Of a stretch of DNA of 64,000 bases, positions 1-8,799 are shown in pieces. Each line of letters opens with the position of its first letter. Position 1 is the first letter of the stretch. The position numbers and the translations under genes were made by a program. The notes under the pieces are model-generated. The model worked only from the letters and a program-made list of their open reading frames with translations. It had not been told where the DNA came from and ran no database searches. The stretch is from contig CANMDW010000016.1 of assembly GCA_947496705.1 (NCBI GenBank), positions 51,929 through 115,928 of the forward strand, given 5' to 3'. The DNA is from an uncultured Aquimarina sp. Its GTDB lineage: Bacteria > Bacteroidota > Bacteroidia > Flavobacteriales > Flavobacteriaceae.

Positions 1-2
1 TG

Positions 3-668
3 AATAAAGAAATTTCAAATATTCTTACTATTGAAGATCCTATAGAATATACCTTGCAGGGGATCAATCAGGTACAACTTCGGGAAGATATCGAATTTGA
101 TTTTCCAGCTGCACTACGGGCATTTTTACGTCAGGACCCGGATATTATTATGGTAGGTGAGATTCGCGATGACCGTACCGCAGGAATGGCTATCAAAGCA
201 GCACTAACAGGTCACCTGGTACTTTCGACCATACATACCAACTCGGCCTGGGCAACTATTTCGAGATTGATTGACATGAATGTGCCGGCATTTTTACTAG
301 CAAATACCATAACCATGAGTATTGCGCAGCGCCTGGTGAGAAAACTATGTCCACATTGCAAAACACAAAAAATAGCAGAGACCAAAGATTTTCCTCAGGA
401 TTTTGAAATCCCTGAGACTATACAACAACATTATATTGCTGTGGGATGTAATCATTGCTATCATACCGGGTATATGGGGCGTAAAGCGATTTATGAGATA
501 CTACCCGTCACCAAAGAACTCGAAACTGCCATAAGGCATAACGAATTACAAATAGACACCTATATAGAACAACGAAACATAAACACTTTACAACATAACG
601 CCATACGCATGATTATAGAAGGAGAAACTTCGGTAGAGGAAGTATATTCCTTGTTGGCGAATAATTAA
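3..668 (+). CDS. gspE: Type II secretion/type IV pilus assembly ATPase, GspE/PilB family (5' end outside window)
   Basis: C-terminal part of a secretion ATPase that would power pseudopilus assembly at the inner membrane. The reading frame is open from the window edge, so the N-terminus is missing. Visible motifs are the Asp box TIEDPIEY, the Walker B region DPDIIMVGEIRD, the His box GHLVLSTIHTNSA, and a tetracysteine zinc module (LCPHC then VGCNHC) typical of GspE/PilB rather than retraction ATPases such as PilT. It ends two bases before the secretin gene and begins the operon seen here. The major pseudopilin and prepilin peptidase are not in the window and may lie upstream. The family is certain; whether the machine secretes protein or builds a pilus is not. 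Confidence 0.93.
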   Translation, partial: NKEISNILTIEDPIEYTLQGINQVQLREDIEFDFPAALRAFLRQDPDIIMVGEIRDDRTAGMAIKAALTGHLVLSTIHTNSAWATISRLIDMNVPAFLLANTITMSIAQRLVRKLCPHCKTQKIAETKDFPQDFEIPETIQQHYIAVGCNHCYHTGYMGRKAIYEILPVTKELETAIRHNELQIDTYIEQRNINTLQHNAIRMIIEGETSVEEVYSLLANN

Positions 669-670
669 AT

Positions 671-2884
671 ATGATGAATTTGAAACGAAAGATACTTATT
701 ATTGCTCTTGTTATTGGGGTACAGGTTTTGGCACAGGAAGGTTTCCAAAATCAGGCACAAGACAATACCCGTATTGCTACCATTGAAAATAAGCTAAAGC
801 TACTCAATGTAGATATACCGGGGCTAACAGAAAAAGTAAATGTAAATATATCCAATACTTCTTTACTTAATTTTTTAAGAGCTGTATCTCAGGTACATAA
901 AATCAATATCAATCTTGCCGATGAACTCAACACTATTACGATCATTAATGGATTCAATGATGTGAGCGTTCAGGATTTGCTGGTGTTTTTGGTGAAAGAA
1001 TATCAGCTGGATATTGGGTTTACAGGCAATATACTATCTGTAAAGAAATATGTTCTACCGGTGGAAATACCGGTAGAGAAAGAAATAGTTGTGCAGTATG
1101 ATGTGCTTTCTGAAGCTTTATCTACCGATCTGAATAATGATCCTTTACCTAAAGTATTCAGAAAGATTACCGAGGTATCGGGAAAAAACCTGCTGTTCAC
1201 ACCAGAGTTGAGTAATAAAAGCCTAACGCTTTTTATCAGCAAAGTTCCTTTTGATGTTGCGATGAAAAAACTGGCAGAAGCCAATAATATACAGTTTAGC
1301 AAAAACCGGGATGGGTTTTATGAGTTTGACGCTTTTCCGCAATCCGGAGATTCGGGTACCGGATACCGTACACGTCGTTCTAACTTCTCTTACAAGGTGA
1401 TTGATACATTAGCCAGGGTGGTTTCGGTAGATTTGAAAAACACAGCTGTAGCCGATGTGATCTATACCTTGTCTGAAGACCTGAAACTGGACATTTTTAC
1501 AGCTTCTCCTTTGGAAAATGCAGGAACGGTAACCGTAAAAGCAGAATCTATATCCTATGATGCTTTGCTGGTAAAGATCTTTGAGAGTAACATGATTTCT
1601 GGTCAAAGAAGCACTTCATCACCATCAAATCAGGGAAATCAAAATAATTTCAATGCGCAGCAGAACCCTCAGAACAATGCGGCAAAGGCATCCGGTGTAT
1701 TTACCTTCAAAAGAGAAGGAAATGTGTATTACTTTGGTACCGAAGATCAATTGGCACTCAAAAAGATTGAGCTGGTACAAATGATGCACCGCTCTATTGC
1801 CATGCTTGGGGATGCCAATCCTTCTACCTCGTATGGAAATAGTTTCGGAAATTCTAATTTTGTCACTGGCGGCACCAATTTCTTTACCGGTGCAGGCGGA
1901 GCTAACCAGGGATTCAATCAAAATGGAGTAAATAACAGGAACCAGCGCGGATCCTCTTTCAGAAATACAAATGCTTCTGGGAACACCCAGCAGGCAGGAT
2001 CTATTTCAGATATTTTTCCGGCTTCAGTCATTGAAGGATTAGATATAAAAATTGATACCGAACTCAACAGTTTTGTCGTGAGTGGTCCTGGCACCAGGGT
2101 AGAAAAATTTAAAAACTTCATTACCTATATCGATAAACCGGTTCCGTTGATATTGATTGAGGTAATGATCCTGGAGGTCAATCGTACAGCTACTGTAGAA
2201 ACCGGTGTAGAGTTTGGGATCGGTAAAGAACCCGTCACTACCGAAGGAAGAACGTTTCCCGATGCAAGTATTACCCTGGGAGCTCAAACCATCAACCGGA
2301 TAATCGGGGGATTTGATGGTTTCGGATCCTTAAACCTTGGGAATGTTGTCCCCAATTTCTATATGGATATCAAAGCCATGGAAACCAACGGCAATGTAAA
2401 GATATTGTCTACTCCAAAGCTGAGTACTCTAAACGGACATAAAGCGTATTTATCCAGCGGACAAACGACTTATTATGCCGTAACCAATCAGAACTTTTTT
2501 GGTTCACAGATCCCACAAACGTCAGAGGTGGTGAATTACCTTCCGATCGATGCAGAACTGGCTCTGGAATTTAAACCCTTTGTGTCTGGAGACGGGCAGA
2601 TCACCCTGGATATACAGGTCATTCAATCGAACTTTAGCGGAGAACGTATTGCAGAAAATGCACCACCAGATATTAATAGCCGCAGGTTTTCGTCCATTAT
2701 GAGAATGCGGGCAAATGATGTGGCTATTTTAGGAGGTATTGAGCAGAAAATAAAGAATGACTCGGGATCAGGAGTCCCGTTTTTAGCACGTATACCCATC
2801 ATAAAATGGCTATTCAGTAAAAGGGTGAGAGAAGATACTAAGAAACGATTAAATGTTATTATCAAACCTACAGTATTCTATTAA
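671..2884 (+). CDS. gspD: Secretin, GspD/PilQ-like outer-membrane channel
   Basis: A 737-residue secretin that should form the outer-membrane pore of the T2SS/T4P-like machine. The signal peptide covers residues 1-21 (ends VQVLA). An STN/N0-like domain lies at about 56-127, further N-domains follow, and an N3-like segment precedes the C-terminal secretin barrel domain (about 490-737), which carries the canonical VPFLARIPIIKWLF motif and ends in an aromatic residue (VFY). Two low-complexity linkers stand out: Asn/Gln-rich near 313-342 and Gly/Asn/Phe-rich near 380-445. Both are unusual for classical GspD. The stop overlaps the next start by one base (TAATG), showing translational coupling. No pilotin was recognised, but two lipoproteins are encoded downstream. 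Confidence 0.92.
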   Translation: MMNLKRKILIIALVIGVQVLAQEGFQNQAQDNTRIATIENKLKLLNVDIPGLTEKVNVNISNTSLLNFLRAVSQVHKININLADELNTITIINGFNDVSVQDLLVFLVKEYQLDIGFTGNILSVKKYVLPVEIPVEKEIVVQYDVLSEALSTDLNNDPLPKVFRKITEVSGKNLLFTPELSNKSLTLFISKVPFDVAMKKLAEANNIQFSKNRDGFYEFDAFPQSGDSGTGYRTRRSNFSYKVIDTLARVVSVDLKNTAVADVIYTLSEDLKLDIFTASPLENAGTVTVKAESISYDALLVKIFESNMISGQRSTSSPSNQGNQNNFNAQQNPQNNAAKASGVFTFKREGNVYYFGTEDQLALKKIELVQMMHRSIAMLGDANPSTSYGNSFGNSNFVTGGTNFFTGAGGANQGFNQNGVNNRNQRGSSFRNTNASGNTQQAGSISDIFPASVIEGLDIKIDTELNSFVVSGPGTRVEKFKNFITYIDKPVPLILIEVMILEVNRTATVETGVEFGIGKEPVTTEGRTFPDASITLGAQTINRIIGGFDGFGSLNLGNVVPNFYMDIKAMETNGNVKILSTPKLSTLNGHKAYLSSGQTTYYAVTNQNFFGSQIPQTSEVVNYLPIDAELALEFKPFVSGDGQITLDIQVIQSNFSGERIAENAPPDINSRRFSSIMRMRANDVAILGGIEQKIKNDSGSGVPFLARIPIIKWLFSKRVREDTKKRLNVIIKPTVFY

Positions 2885-4098
2885 TGGTTAAGGCACTATT
2901 ATCATATCAACCCTTTGGGAAAACCTTGTTGGCACTTGAGCATTCGCTGCAAGTTGATGATCCCGTGATCTTTGGCCTTGAGTTGGTACAGAAGAAAGGG
3001 GAGTTGGATATTCATCAAACTTTTACCGCAAAACATCCCGATGAACTATCGGCATTTATTAAAACCACCCCCCAGATAAGTTTGGTCATTACCAATGATC
3101 ATGTGTTGTTTAAAGAAGTACCCCATTTCAACACTGATGCAGAGATTGTAGCAGAGTCTTTCCCAAACCTGAACCTGAATGATTTCTATTATCAGATCCT
3201 TCGTACTGCAGACAAGTCTTTTATCGCAGTATGCCGAAAACAATATGTTGAAACACTGGTGGAAACATACCAAAAAGCCACAATTAAAATAACAAATATT
3301 GCCTTGGGAGGATTAAAAATGGCTGCCCTGGCTGGATATGCCGAAGGAGAACAACTACATAGTTACAATACTGAGGTTAGTTTCAATAATGGAGAGGTAA
3401 TTAAAATAACACCCCAAAATGATACTACCCGGCAGCAATACAGTATCGAAGGACTCACTTTTCCTTCAACGCATACGTTGCCACTGGCAGTTGCTCTGGA
3501 TAACATATTGAAGCCCGATAACATTTCGGGGAATATAGAAGAGAGAAATACCGAATTACAGAAAAACTATAAAGAATCTCAGTTTTTTAAGAGTACTTTA
3601 CAAATAGGGATTGGATTCCTGCTGTTAGCATTGCTCATTAACTTTTTTATTTTTAATGCTAAATACAAAAAATGGCAAGGTTTGCAGGAAGAGCTTCAGG
3701 TGTATACTACGCAGAAGGAGCATATTACAAGGAAACAAGCCGATGTACATGCCAAAGAATCCCTGGTGCAAAGTATACTTACCACCGGGTTTTCTAAAAG
3801 CTCTTACTATATTGATACAATTGTGCAGGAACAACCTTCAACGGTATTATTAACATCATTAGCATATCAGCCATTAGCAAAACCTATCCGTAAAAATAAA
3901 GCCATTGATCTTATGAAAGGGGTTCTTTCAATCACAGGGGTGTCTACAGATAAGGCTGATTTTACTGCATGGTTACGAACGATGGAAGGGTTTCTTTTTG
4001 TAGATGCGGTAACCATTACACAGTATGGATTGGATAAAAAAAATACGACCGGTTTTGAACTAATATTGAATATCAAATCAGATGGAACAGCGAACTAA
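2884..4098 (+). CDS. GspL / PilM-PilN-like inner-membrane assembly protein
   Basis: A 404-residue protein with a cytoplasmic N-terminal region of about 235 residues, one transmembrane helix at about 240-260 (IGFLLLALLINFFIF), a short coiled coil and a periplasmic C-terminal domain. This topology and its place between the secretin and a PilO-like gene match GspL, or a PilM-PilN fusion, which links the cytoplasmic ATPase to the periplasmic platform. I saw no clear actin-like ATP motif, so the assignment rests on topology and synteny rather than sequence. Its last 17 bases overlap the next gene. Confidence 0.62.
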   Translation: MVKALLSYQPFGKTLLALEHSLQVDDPVIFGLELVQKKGELDIHQTFTAKHPDELSAFIKTTPQISLVITNDHVLFKEVPHFNTDAEIVAESFPNLNLNDFYYQILRTADKSFIAVCRKQYVETLVETYQKATIKITNIALGGLKMAALAGYAEGEQLHSYNTEVSFNNGEVIKITPQNDTTRQQYSIEGLTFPSTHTLPLAVALDNILKPDNISGNIEERNTELQKNYKESQFFKSTLQIGIGFLLLALLINFFIFNAKYKKWQGLQEELQVYTTQKEHITRKQADVHAKESLVQSILTTGFSKSSYYIDTIVQEQPSTVLLTSLAYQPLAKPIRKNKAIDLMKGVLSITGVSTDKADFTAWLRTMEGFLFVDAVTITQYGLDKKNTTGFELILNIKSDGTAN

Positions 4099-4600
4099 AA
4101 ATATAATCTTGATTGCCGGATTGCTGTGCGTGCTTTTTATAGCATATCGTTATGGTTTTTCTAAAACCTTCGCGATCCATAGTGAGCTGTCCAAATTAGA
4201 ACAACAGAAAGAGGAGTATCAGGCTGCACCCAGACAACTGGCAGCTTTAACAAAAAAAGAACAGCAATTAGATGTTATTTTAGCAAAAAATAATGTGGAA
4301 GGAAGTTCTTTGCAGCACAATCTCCTGAAAACTCTGAATACGTTGTCTGATTCGACCAGGATAAAGGTCATCGCATTTGAAGAGCCTCATCGCTATACTG
4401 ATGAAGTAACAAAAGAAGGTAGGATCACCTATGATTTTACATTACAAGGCGATTATAAATCATTGATAGGGGTAGTGTATGCACTCGAACAGCAGTATAG
4501 CTTTGGTAATATTGCTCAGGTAGATTTTCAGAAAAAGAAAAATTTTAGAACAGGCAACAGATATTTACAATGCAGGTTGCTGTTACAGCGTTTGAATTAA
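4082..4600 (+). CDS. GspM / PilO-like inner-membrane platform protein
   Basis: A 172-residue bitopic protein: a short cytoplasmic tail, one transmembrane helix at about 8-24, a coiled-coil segment (about 32-70) and a ferredoxin-like-sized periplasmic domain. This is the layout of GspM/PilO, the partner of GspL/PilN. It starts inside the end of the preceding GspL-like gene, so the two are probably translated together. Sequence alone would not identify it; topology, size and neighbours do. Confidence 0.6.
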   Translation: MEQRTKNIILIAGLLCVLFIAYRYGFSKTFAIHSELSKLEQQKEEYQAAPRQLAALTKKEQQLDVILAKNNVEGSSLQHNLLKTLNTLSDSTRIKVIAFEEPHRYTDEVTKEGRITYDFTLQGDYKSLIGVVYALEQQYSFGNIAQVDFQKKKNFRTGNRYLQCRLLLQRLN

Positions 4601-4618
4601 CAGAACAAACAGAATAAT

Positions 4619-5362
4619 ATGAGTAGTATGAATTATAAAGTATATGGTATCGCGGTAATTTTAGCTCTTAGTTGTATAGGTTGTTATAGTATTAGGGTTA
4701 ACAAAGCGACGATGCATACATCTACCACCAATCCTGTTGCTCTTGGGGTTATCGGGGTACAGGAAGATCACATGCGTAGCTCAGATTTTAAGGTGTTTTC
4801 CATACCTGGGTATGAACAAAAGATTCGGGTAGGGATACTTCCTGTTGATTTTAATACGGCTACTTTTGAAACCTACATGAAAGCTTCCAAAGGAAACGCA
4901 CAAAGCATTAATTATGTAGATTCTCTGGATGTCAAACCCCGGTTTGTTACTGTAGAATTGCTAGACCGGGTGTCTACGATCGCAGAGTTACAGGAAGAAT
5001 ACAATACACAGACCCTGGCATACCTAAAAAGTCAAAAAGAAGCGGCAATCGTTACTTCGGTATCTATGGCATTGCCCGAATCCTTTATACAGGAGATGAA
5101 TAAGGCCGAAGCTGTTTTTTTAAACAACGGTGGGTATAAACAATATCAATTATCCCTGATAAAAGAAGGAAAACCATACAAAACGATCAACTTTGCAGAA
5201 GTAACAATTTTTGCATATGAGTTATCTTTTTTCTGTTGGGGTGAAAATGACAGAAAACAAATCACGATCGCCGATATTATAGATGAGAAATCTCCTTGTT
5301 CAAGAAACACGTATCGCGACGCTGGAAAAGCCCGTGAAAAAATGAATTATTTTAAACTGTAA
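4619..5362 (+). CDS. Lipoprotein of the T2SS-like operon, unknown function
   Basis: A 247-residue predicted lipoprotein: a hydrophobic signal ends in a lipobox around LSCIGC near residue 22, so it should be lipid-anchored. No known domain was recognised. A second ATG three codons in is an equally possible start. It is the only gene of this operon separated from its predecessor by more than a few bases (18), and its stop overlaps the next start by one base. The position suggests an accessory or pilotin-like role for the secretin, but that is inference only. Confidence 0.6.
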   Translation: MSSMNYKVYGIAVILALSCIGCYSIRVNKATMHTSTTNPVALGVIGVQEDHMRSSDFKVFSIPGYEQKIRVGILPVDFNTATFETYMKASKGNAQSINYVDSLDVKPRFVTVELLDRVSTIAELQEEYNTQTLAYLKSQKEAAIVTSVSMALPESFIQEMNKAEAVFLNNGGYKQYQLSLIKEGKPYKTINFAEVTIFAYELSFFCWGENDRKQITIADIIDEKSPCSRNTYRDAGKAREKMNYFKL

Positions 5363-6294
5363 TGATGAAAAAAGCAAGCATATATTTTTCTCTGCTGTTC
5401 CTTATGTTCTTTAGTTGTGAAGAAGTACTGTTTGAAGAAGATCTGTCTGATAAAACCATAGTACTGATTGCACCGGCAGATAGTACTACAGTGAGAAATA
5501 CGTCGGTGACATTTAGCTGGGAAGAAGTAGATCAGGCTACCGAATATCGTTTGCAGATAGCACAGCCTGGTTTTGAGAATGCTGCTCAAATTGTATTAGA
5601 CAGTGCGGTAACTGCTACTACTTTTAGTACGACCCTGGTGAGAAATGAGTATGAATGGCGGGTAAGGGCTCAAAATTCTGGTACTGCAACACCTTATGCC
5701 ACAGCAAGTTTTACTGTTGTCGAAAGTGAAGATTTCTCAGCGCGTCAGGTACTTTTGGTTACTCCCGAAAATAATGCAATTACCAATGAGACTTCTTCAG
5801 AGCTGCAATGGCAATCGGTGAGCGATGCTACCCTCTATCGGGTACAGTTACTCGATAGCAGCAATGAGATTATTCAGGAGGAAATCACTACCGAAACGTC
5901 TGTCTCTTTAACCTTTCCCGAAGGAGTTACCAGATGGCAGGTACGTGCAGAGAACAATACCCAGAGTACGCTGTATACGACAAGAACCTTGACTGTAGAT
6001 AGCGAGAGGCCAAATCAACCGGTTCCTACAGCTCCGGTTAATGATGCCACACAAACAGAAACTACAGTGACCTTTAGCTGGACCAGAGAGGCAGTAGCCG
6101 GGACTGCAGAGCTTGACAGTATTTATATCTATAGTGATGTTGGACTTACACAACTGGTGACCAAAGATGAGGTGACCTCTCCTTCAGATATTACTTTGGA
6201 AGCAGGCACTGCCTATTATTGGTTCCTGAAAGCATTTGATGAGGCTGGTAATGAGAGTGATTCTAGTGTAGTATCTCGTTTCACCATAAACTAA
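5362..6294 (+). CDS. Lipoprotein with three fibronectin type III-like modules
   Basis: A 310-residue lipoprotein (lipobox MFFSC near residue 18) followed by three repeated beta-sandwich modules of about 90 residues. Each carries the same pattern: a V-x-F-x-W strand, then D/A-x-x-Y-x-x-Q and a W-x-V-R-A strand (TVRNTSVTFSW; ATEYRLQIAQ; YEWRVRAQN). This is the SusE/FN3-like fold often used for protein or glycan contact at the cell surface. It lies within the secretion operon, coupled by overlap to the gene before it and by a six-base gap to the next. No classical T2SS or T4P has such a subunit, so it may be a Bacteroidota-specific surface or substrate-docking component. Confidence 0.72.
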   Translation: MMKKASIYFSLLFLMFFSCEEVLFEEDLSDKTIVLIAPADSTTVRNTSVTFSWEEVDQATEYRLQIAQPGFENAAQIVLDSAVTATTFSTTLVRNEYEWRVRAQNSGTATPYATASFTVVESEDFSARQVLLVTPENNAITNETSSELQWQSVSDATLYRVQLLDSSNEIIQEEITTETSVSLTFPEGVTRWQVRAENNTQSTLYTTRTLTVDSERPNQPVPTAPVNDATQTETTVTFSWTREAVAGTAELDSIYIYSDVGLTQLVTKDEVTSPSDITLEAGTAYYWFLKAFDEAGNESDSSVVSRFTIN

Positions 6295-6300
6295 ATACAG

Positions 6301-6765
6301 ATGTTAAAGGGTAAAAAAGCATTATATATATTATTGCCAATTGTTGCTTTTATCTGGGGAGCGATCATCTTTCAGGTTGTGGGAGCGTTTACAGATGAAG
6401 ACCCGGTGGTTACAGATACCACAGAAGTAATGGTTGCTCCGCTAGAAACCAAAGAGCGGGATACCTTCACCATTGGTATGATAGAAAGAGATCCTTTTTT
6501 AGGTACCCTATATAAGCCAAAAAAGGAAAAAATATCCAACTCCATCATAAAAAAAGCACCGTTGATATGGCCTTCGATCAAATATAAAGGTGTTGTATCG
6601 GGGCAAAACAGTAAAAATGCTATTTATTTAATCGAGATTAATGGTACAGATCAGCTTATGAAATTAAGACAAACGATTTCTGAAGTCACTCTGGTAAAAG
6701 GATTATCAAAATCAATACGATTAAAATATAAAGGAAAGACAAAAGATTTTAAAATTGCAAATTGA
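6301..6765 (+). CDS. PilP / GspC-like periplasmic connector
   Basis: A 154-residue protein with an N-terminal membrane helix (residues 6-28), a linker, the short motif RDPFLG, and a compact C-terminal beta domain (about 90-152) of the form WPSIKYKGVV...AIYLIEING...LRQTISEVTLVKG. This pattern matches the homology-region domain of PilP/GspC, which ties the inner-membrane platform to the secretin. Its TGA stop lies within a TTGA overlap with the next start. The assignment is based on domain pattern and synteny. Confidence 0.62.
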   Translation: MLKGKKALYILLPIVAFIWGAIIFQVVGAFTDEDPVVTDTTEVMVAPLETKERDTFTIGMIERDPFLGTLYKPKKEKISNSIIKKAPLIWPSIKYKGVVSGQNSKNAIYLIEINGTDQLMKLRQTISEVTLVKGLSKSIRLKYKGKTKDFKIAN

Positions 6766-8033
6766 ACATATTCTCAAAAATAAAAGCGCAGGCAATGCAG
6801 TTTGCTATACTGATCTCGGTATTGGTAGCGTTATTGCTAGGGGCTTTTTTAATGCTTACCCATGCGCAATCTTTTTTTAGGATCAAATCCATAGAATTGG
6901 TACAGGCCTTTGAGCAATCCAATACGCAATTATTTGAATCGTTGAACAACAATAGTGAAGTAAGTGATACAATTGTGTCTACATCGGGCTCTAAAACAAC
7001 CAAACAAATCACAAATTATCATGGAGCCTGGTCAAAACAGTATTCTGAAACAGAGATACATCATCGCAAAGCAAAGAGAGTGGCTTTTACAGGATCAAAA
7101 CGGGCAGAAAGAACACCAAATTTATATTTGGTAAATACCAATTCACCATTGGTGGTGGTAGGTGATACCCGATTAGAAGGAAATAGTTACCTTCCTAAAC
7201 AAGGCGTGAAAGCAGGTAATATTTCGGGTAATTATTATCAAGGTAATAGTCTGTATTATGGTCGGGCGATAGAAAGTAAGGCTTTACTACCCGAGTTGGA
7301 GGCTGGTTGGATCAAATACCTTGAAGAAATCACCAGGGGATCGCTGATTGAAAAAGCAGAATCCATTTCATTGAATTCTGAGCTTAGTAACTCGTTTTTG
7401 AGGCCTGTTCAAATCGTGTATGACACCGATCCGATCTTTTTAGAAAATCAAAAAATAGTAGGCAATATCGTGATCCAGTCAAAAACCAGCATTGTGATCG
7501 GCCCCGGGTCACAACTAACAGATATATTACTGATTGCTCCTAAGATCGAAGTGAAAAATGGGGTAAAAGGTAATTTTCAAGTCATTGCCACCAAAAATAT
7601 AAAAATTGGAACAAGATGCTACTTGTCGTATCCGTCTTCTATAGTCTTGTTGGACCAAAATGTAACTAGTAATACTACGCAAAACAACTCGGGACAACAG
7701 ACAGCATCAGATTTCACAATTGATGAAAGAACAATTATTGAAGGTTCTGTAGTGTACTTAAATAAAAAACAAGCTACTCAGGATCGCATTAAAACACACT
7801 TGGCAATAAAACCCAATGTTGAAATAGTAGGGGAAACCTATTGCCAGGGAAATGTTGATTTTCAAGGGACCATATGGGGATCCTTGTATACTCGTCAGTG
7901 TATCGCCAGGCAATCGGGTTCGATATATCTTAATCATATATACAATGGCAAGATTTTGGTTAATCCTGTGAGAGATTATGCAGGGATACCTTTGGTAAAC
8001 TCAAAAAACAATGTGGCAAAATGGTTGTATTAA
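6762..8033 (+). CDS. Membrane-anchored beta-helix protein of the T2SS-like operon (PilX/GspK position)
   Basis: A 423-residue protein with one N-terminal hydrophobic helix (about 12-35) and an extracytoplasmic remainder. The middle and C-terminal parts contain short hydrophobic strands separated by turns (IVGNIVIQSKTSIVIG, then LLIAPKIEVKNGVKGN), as in right-handed beta-helix or bactofilin-like proteins. The TTG start overlaps the upstream stop (TTGA); an in-frame ATG lies 33 bases downstream. By position between PilP-like and pseudopilin genes it may replace PilX or GspK as a minor tip component, but no prepilin cleavage motif is evident. Function is unknown. Confidence 0.6.
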   Translation: MNIFSKIKAQAMQFAILISVLVALLLGAFLMLTHAQSFFRIKSIELVQAFEQSNTQLFESLNNNSEVSDTIVSTSGSKTTKQITNYHGAWSKQYSETEIHHRKAKRVAFTGSKRAERTPNLYLVNTNSPLVVVGDTRLEGNSYLPKQGVKAGNISGNYYQGNSLYYGRAIESKALLPELEAGWIKYLEEITRGSLIEKAESISLNSELSNSFLRPVQIVYDTDPIFLENQKIVGNIVIQSKTSIVIGPGSQLTDILLIAPKIEVKNGVKGNFQVIATKNIKIGTRCYLSYPSSIVLLDQNVTSNTTQNNSGQQTASDFTIDERTIIEGSVVYLNKKQATQDRIKTHLAIKPNVEIVGETYCQGNVDFQGTIWGSLYTRQCIARQSGSIYLNHIYNGKILVNPVRDYAGIPLVNSKNNVAKWLY

Positions 8034-8335
8034 ATAAAATAAGAGCCGCTACCTTGATTGAGGTGCTTACCGCATCGGTATTGATCATTATAGTATTTAT
8101 GATTGCTAGTTTGAGTTTCAACAATATTTTTAATAATCAGATAAAACAAGACCATAGTGCTGTCGAAAATAAAGTAAAAGAACTTGAATACCTTACGATT
8201 CATAGCGCTATAAAACTACCCTATACTGAAGATTTTGACGGATGGGAAATTATGATCTCTACCACTGGCGATCAAACGATTTTATCATATAGTAAAGAAG
8301 GTGGTGAATACACAAAACAACTATTTGTGAAATGA
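8021..8335 (+). CDS. Minor pseudopilin with prepilin-type N-terminus
   Basis: A 104-residue type IV pilin-like protein. The N-terminus has a short leader, then A|ATLIEV with Glu at mature position 5 and a continuous hydrophobic helix (about 12-32), the signature processed by prepilin peptidase. Small size and position suggest a GspI/J-like minor pseudopilin. It starts 13 bases inside the previous gene and shares an ATGA overlap with the next one. Confidence 0.82.
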   Translation: MVVLNKIRAATLIEVLTASVLIIIVFMIASLSFNNIFNNQIKQDHSAVENKVKELEYLTIHSAIKLPYTEDFDGWEIMISTTGDQTILSYSKEGGEYTKQLFVK

Positions 8336-8796
8336 TCAAAGCAAATCACAAAATAAAAGCCTTTACGCTTACCGAAATTATGGTAGTTCTTGTAATTTCG
8401 GCTATTGTAACAGGTCTTGCATTTACTGTATTGGGGGTTGTACAGGGAAATATGCGCAGCATTGGTGAGAATTATGAGTATACAACACAAATGCAATCTT
8501 TGGAAACTGCATTGACCATAGATTTCAATACGTATACAACCGCTACCTGGGATACCAGAGAGCATATATTGAAGGTATCTTCTCCAATAGGAGAACGTAA
8601 GTATCAATTCTTTGTAGATAGTATTGTAACAAATATTCAGACTTTTCCTTTAAAGATAAAAGATAAAGTATTGTATTTTGAAGGAAAAGAAGTAAACTCG
8701 GGCGATATTGATGCTGTAAAATTAACCTTTTATAACACCAGAGAGCTACATCGTATATTTGTATTTAAACATAATGACCCAACCATTCATTTTTAG
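8332..8796 (+). CDS. Pseudopilin with prepilin-type N-terminus
   Basis: A 154-residue pseudopilin. The cleavage site reads KA|FTLTEIMVVLVISAIV, with Glu at mature position 5 and a hydrophobic helix of about 21 residues. The C-terminal globular part is short. It overlaps the preceding pseudopilin gene by ATGA and is three bases from gspF. It is probably a minor component; the major GspG-type subunit is not in the window. Confidence 0.85.
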   Translation: MIKANHKIKAFTLTEIMVVLVISAIVTGLAFTVLGVVQGNMRSIGENYEYTTQMQSLETALTIDFNTYTTATWDTREHILKVSSPIGERKYQFFVDSIVTNIQTFPLKIKDKVLYFEGKEVNSGDIDAVKLTFYNTRELHRIFVFKHNDPTIHF

Positions 8797-8799
8797 CCT

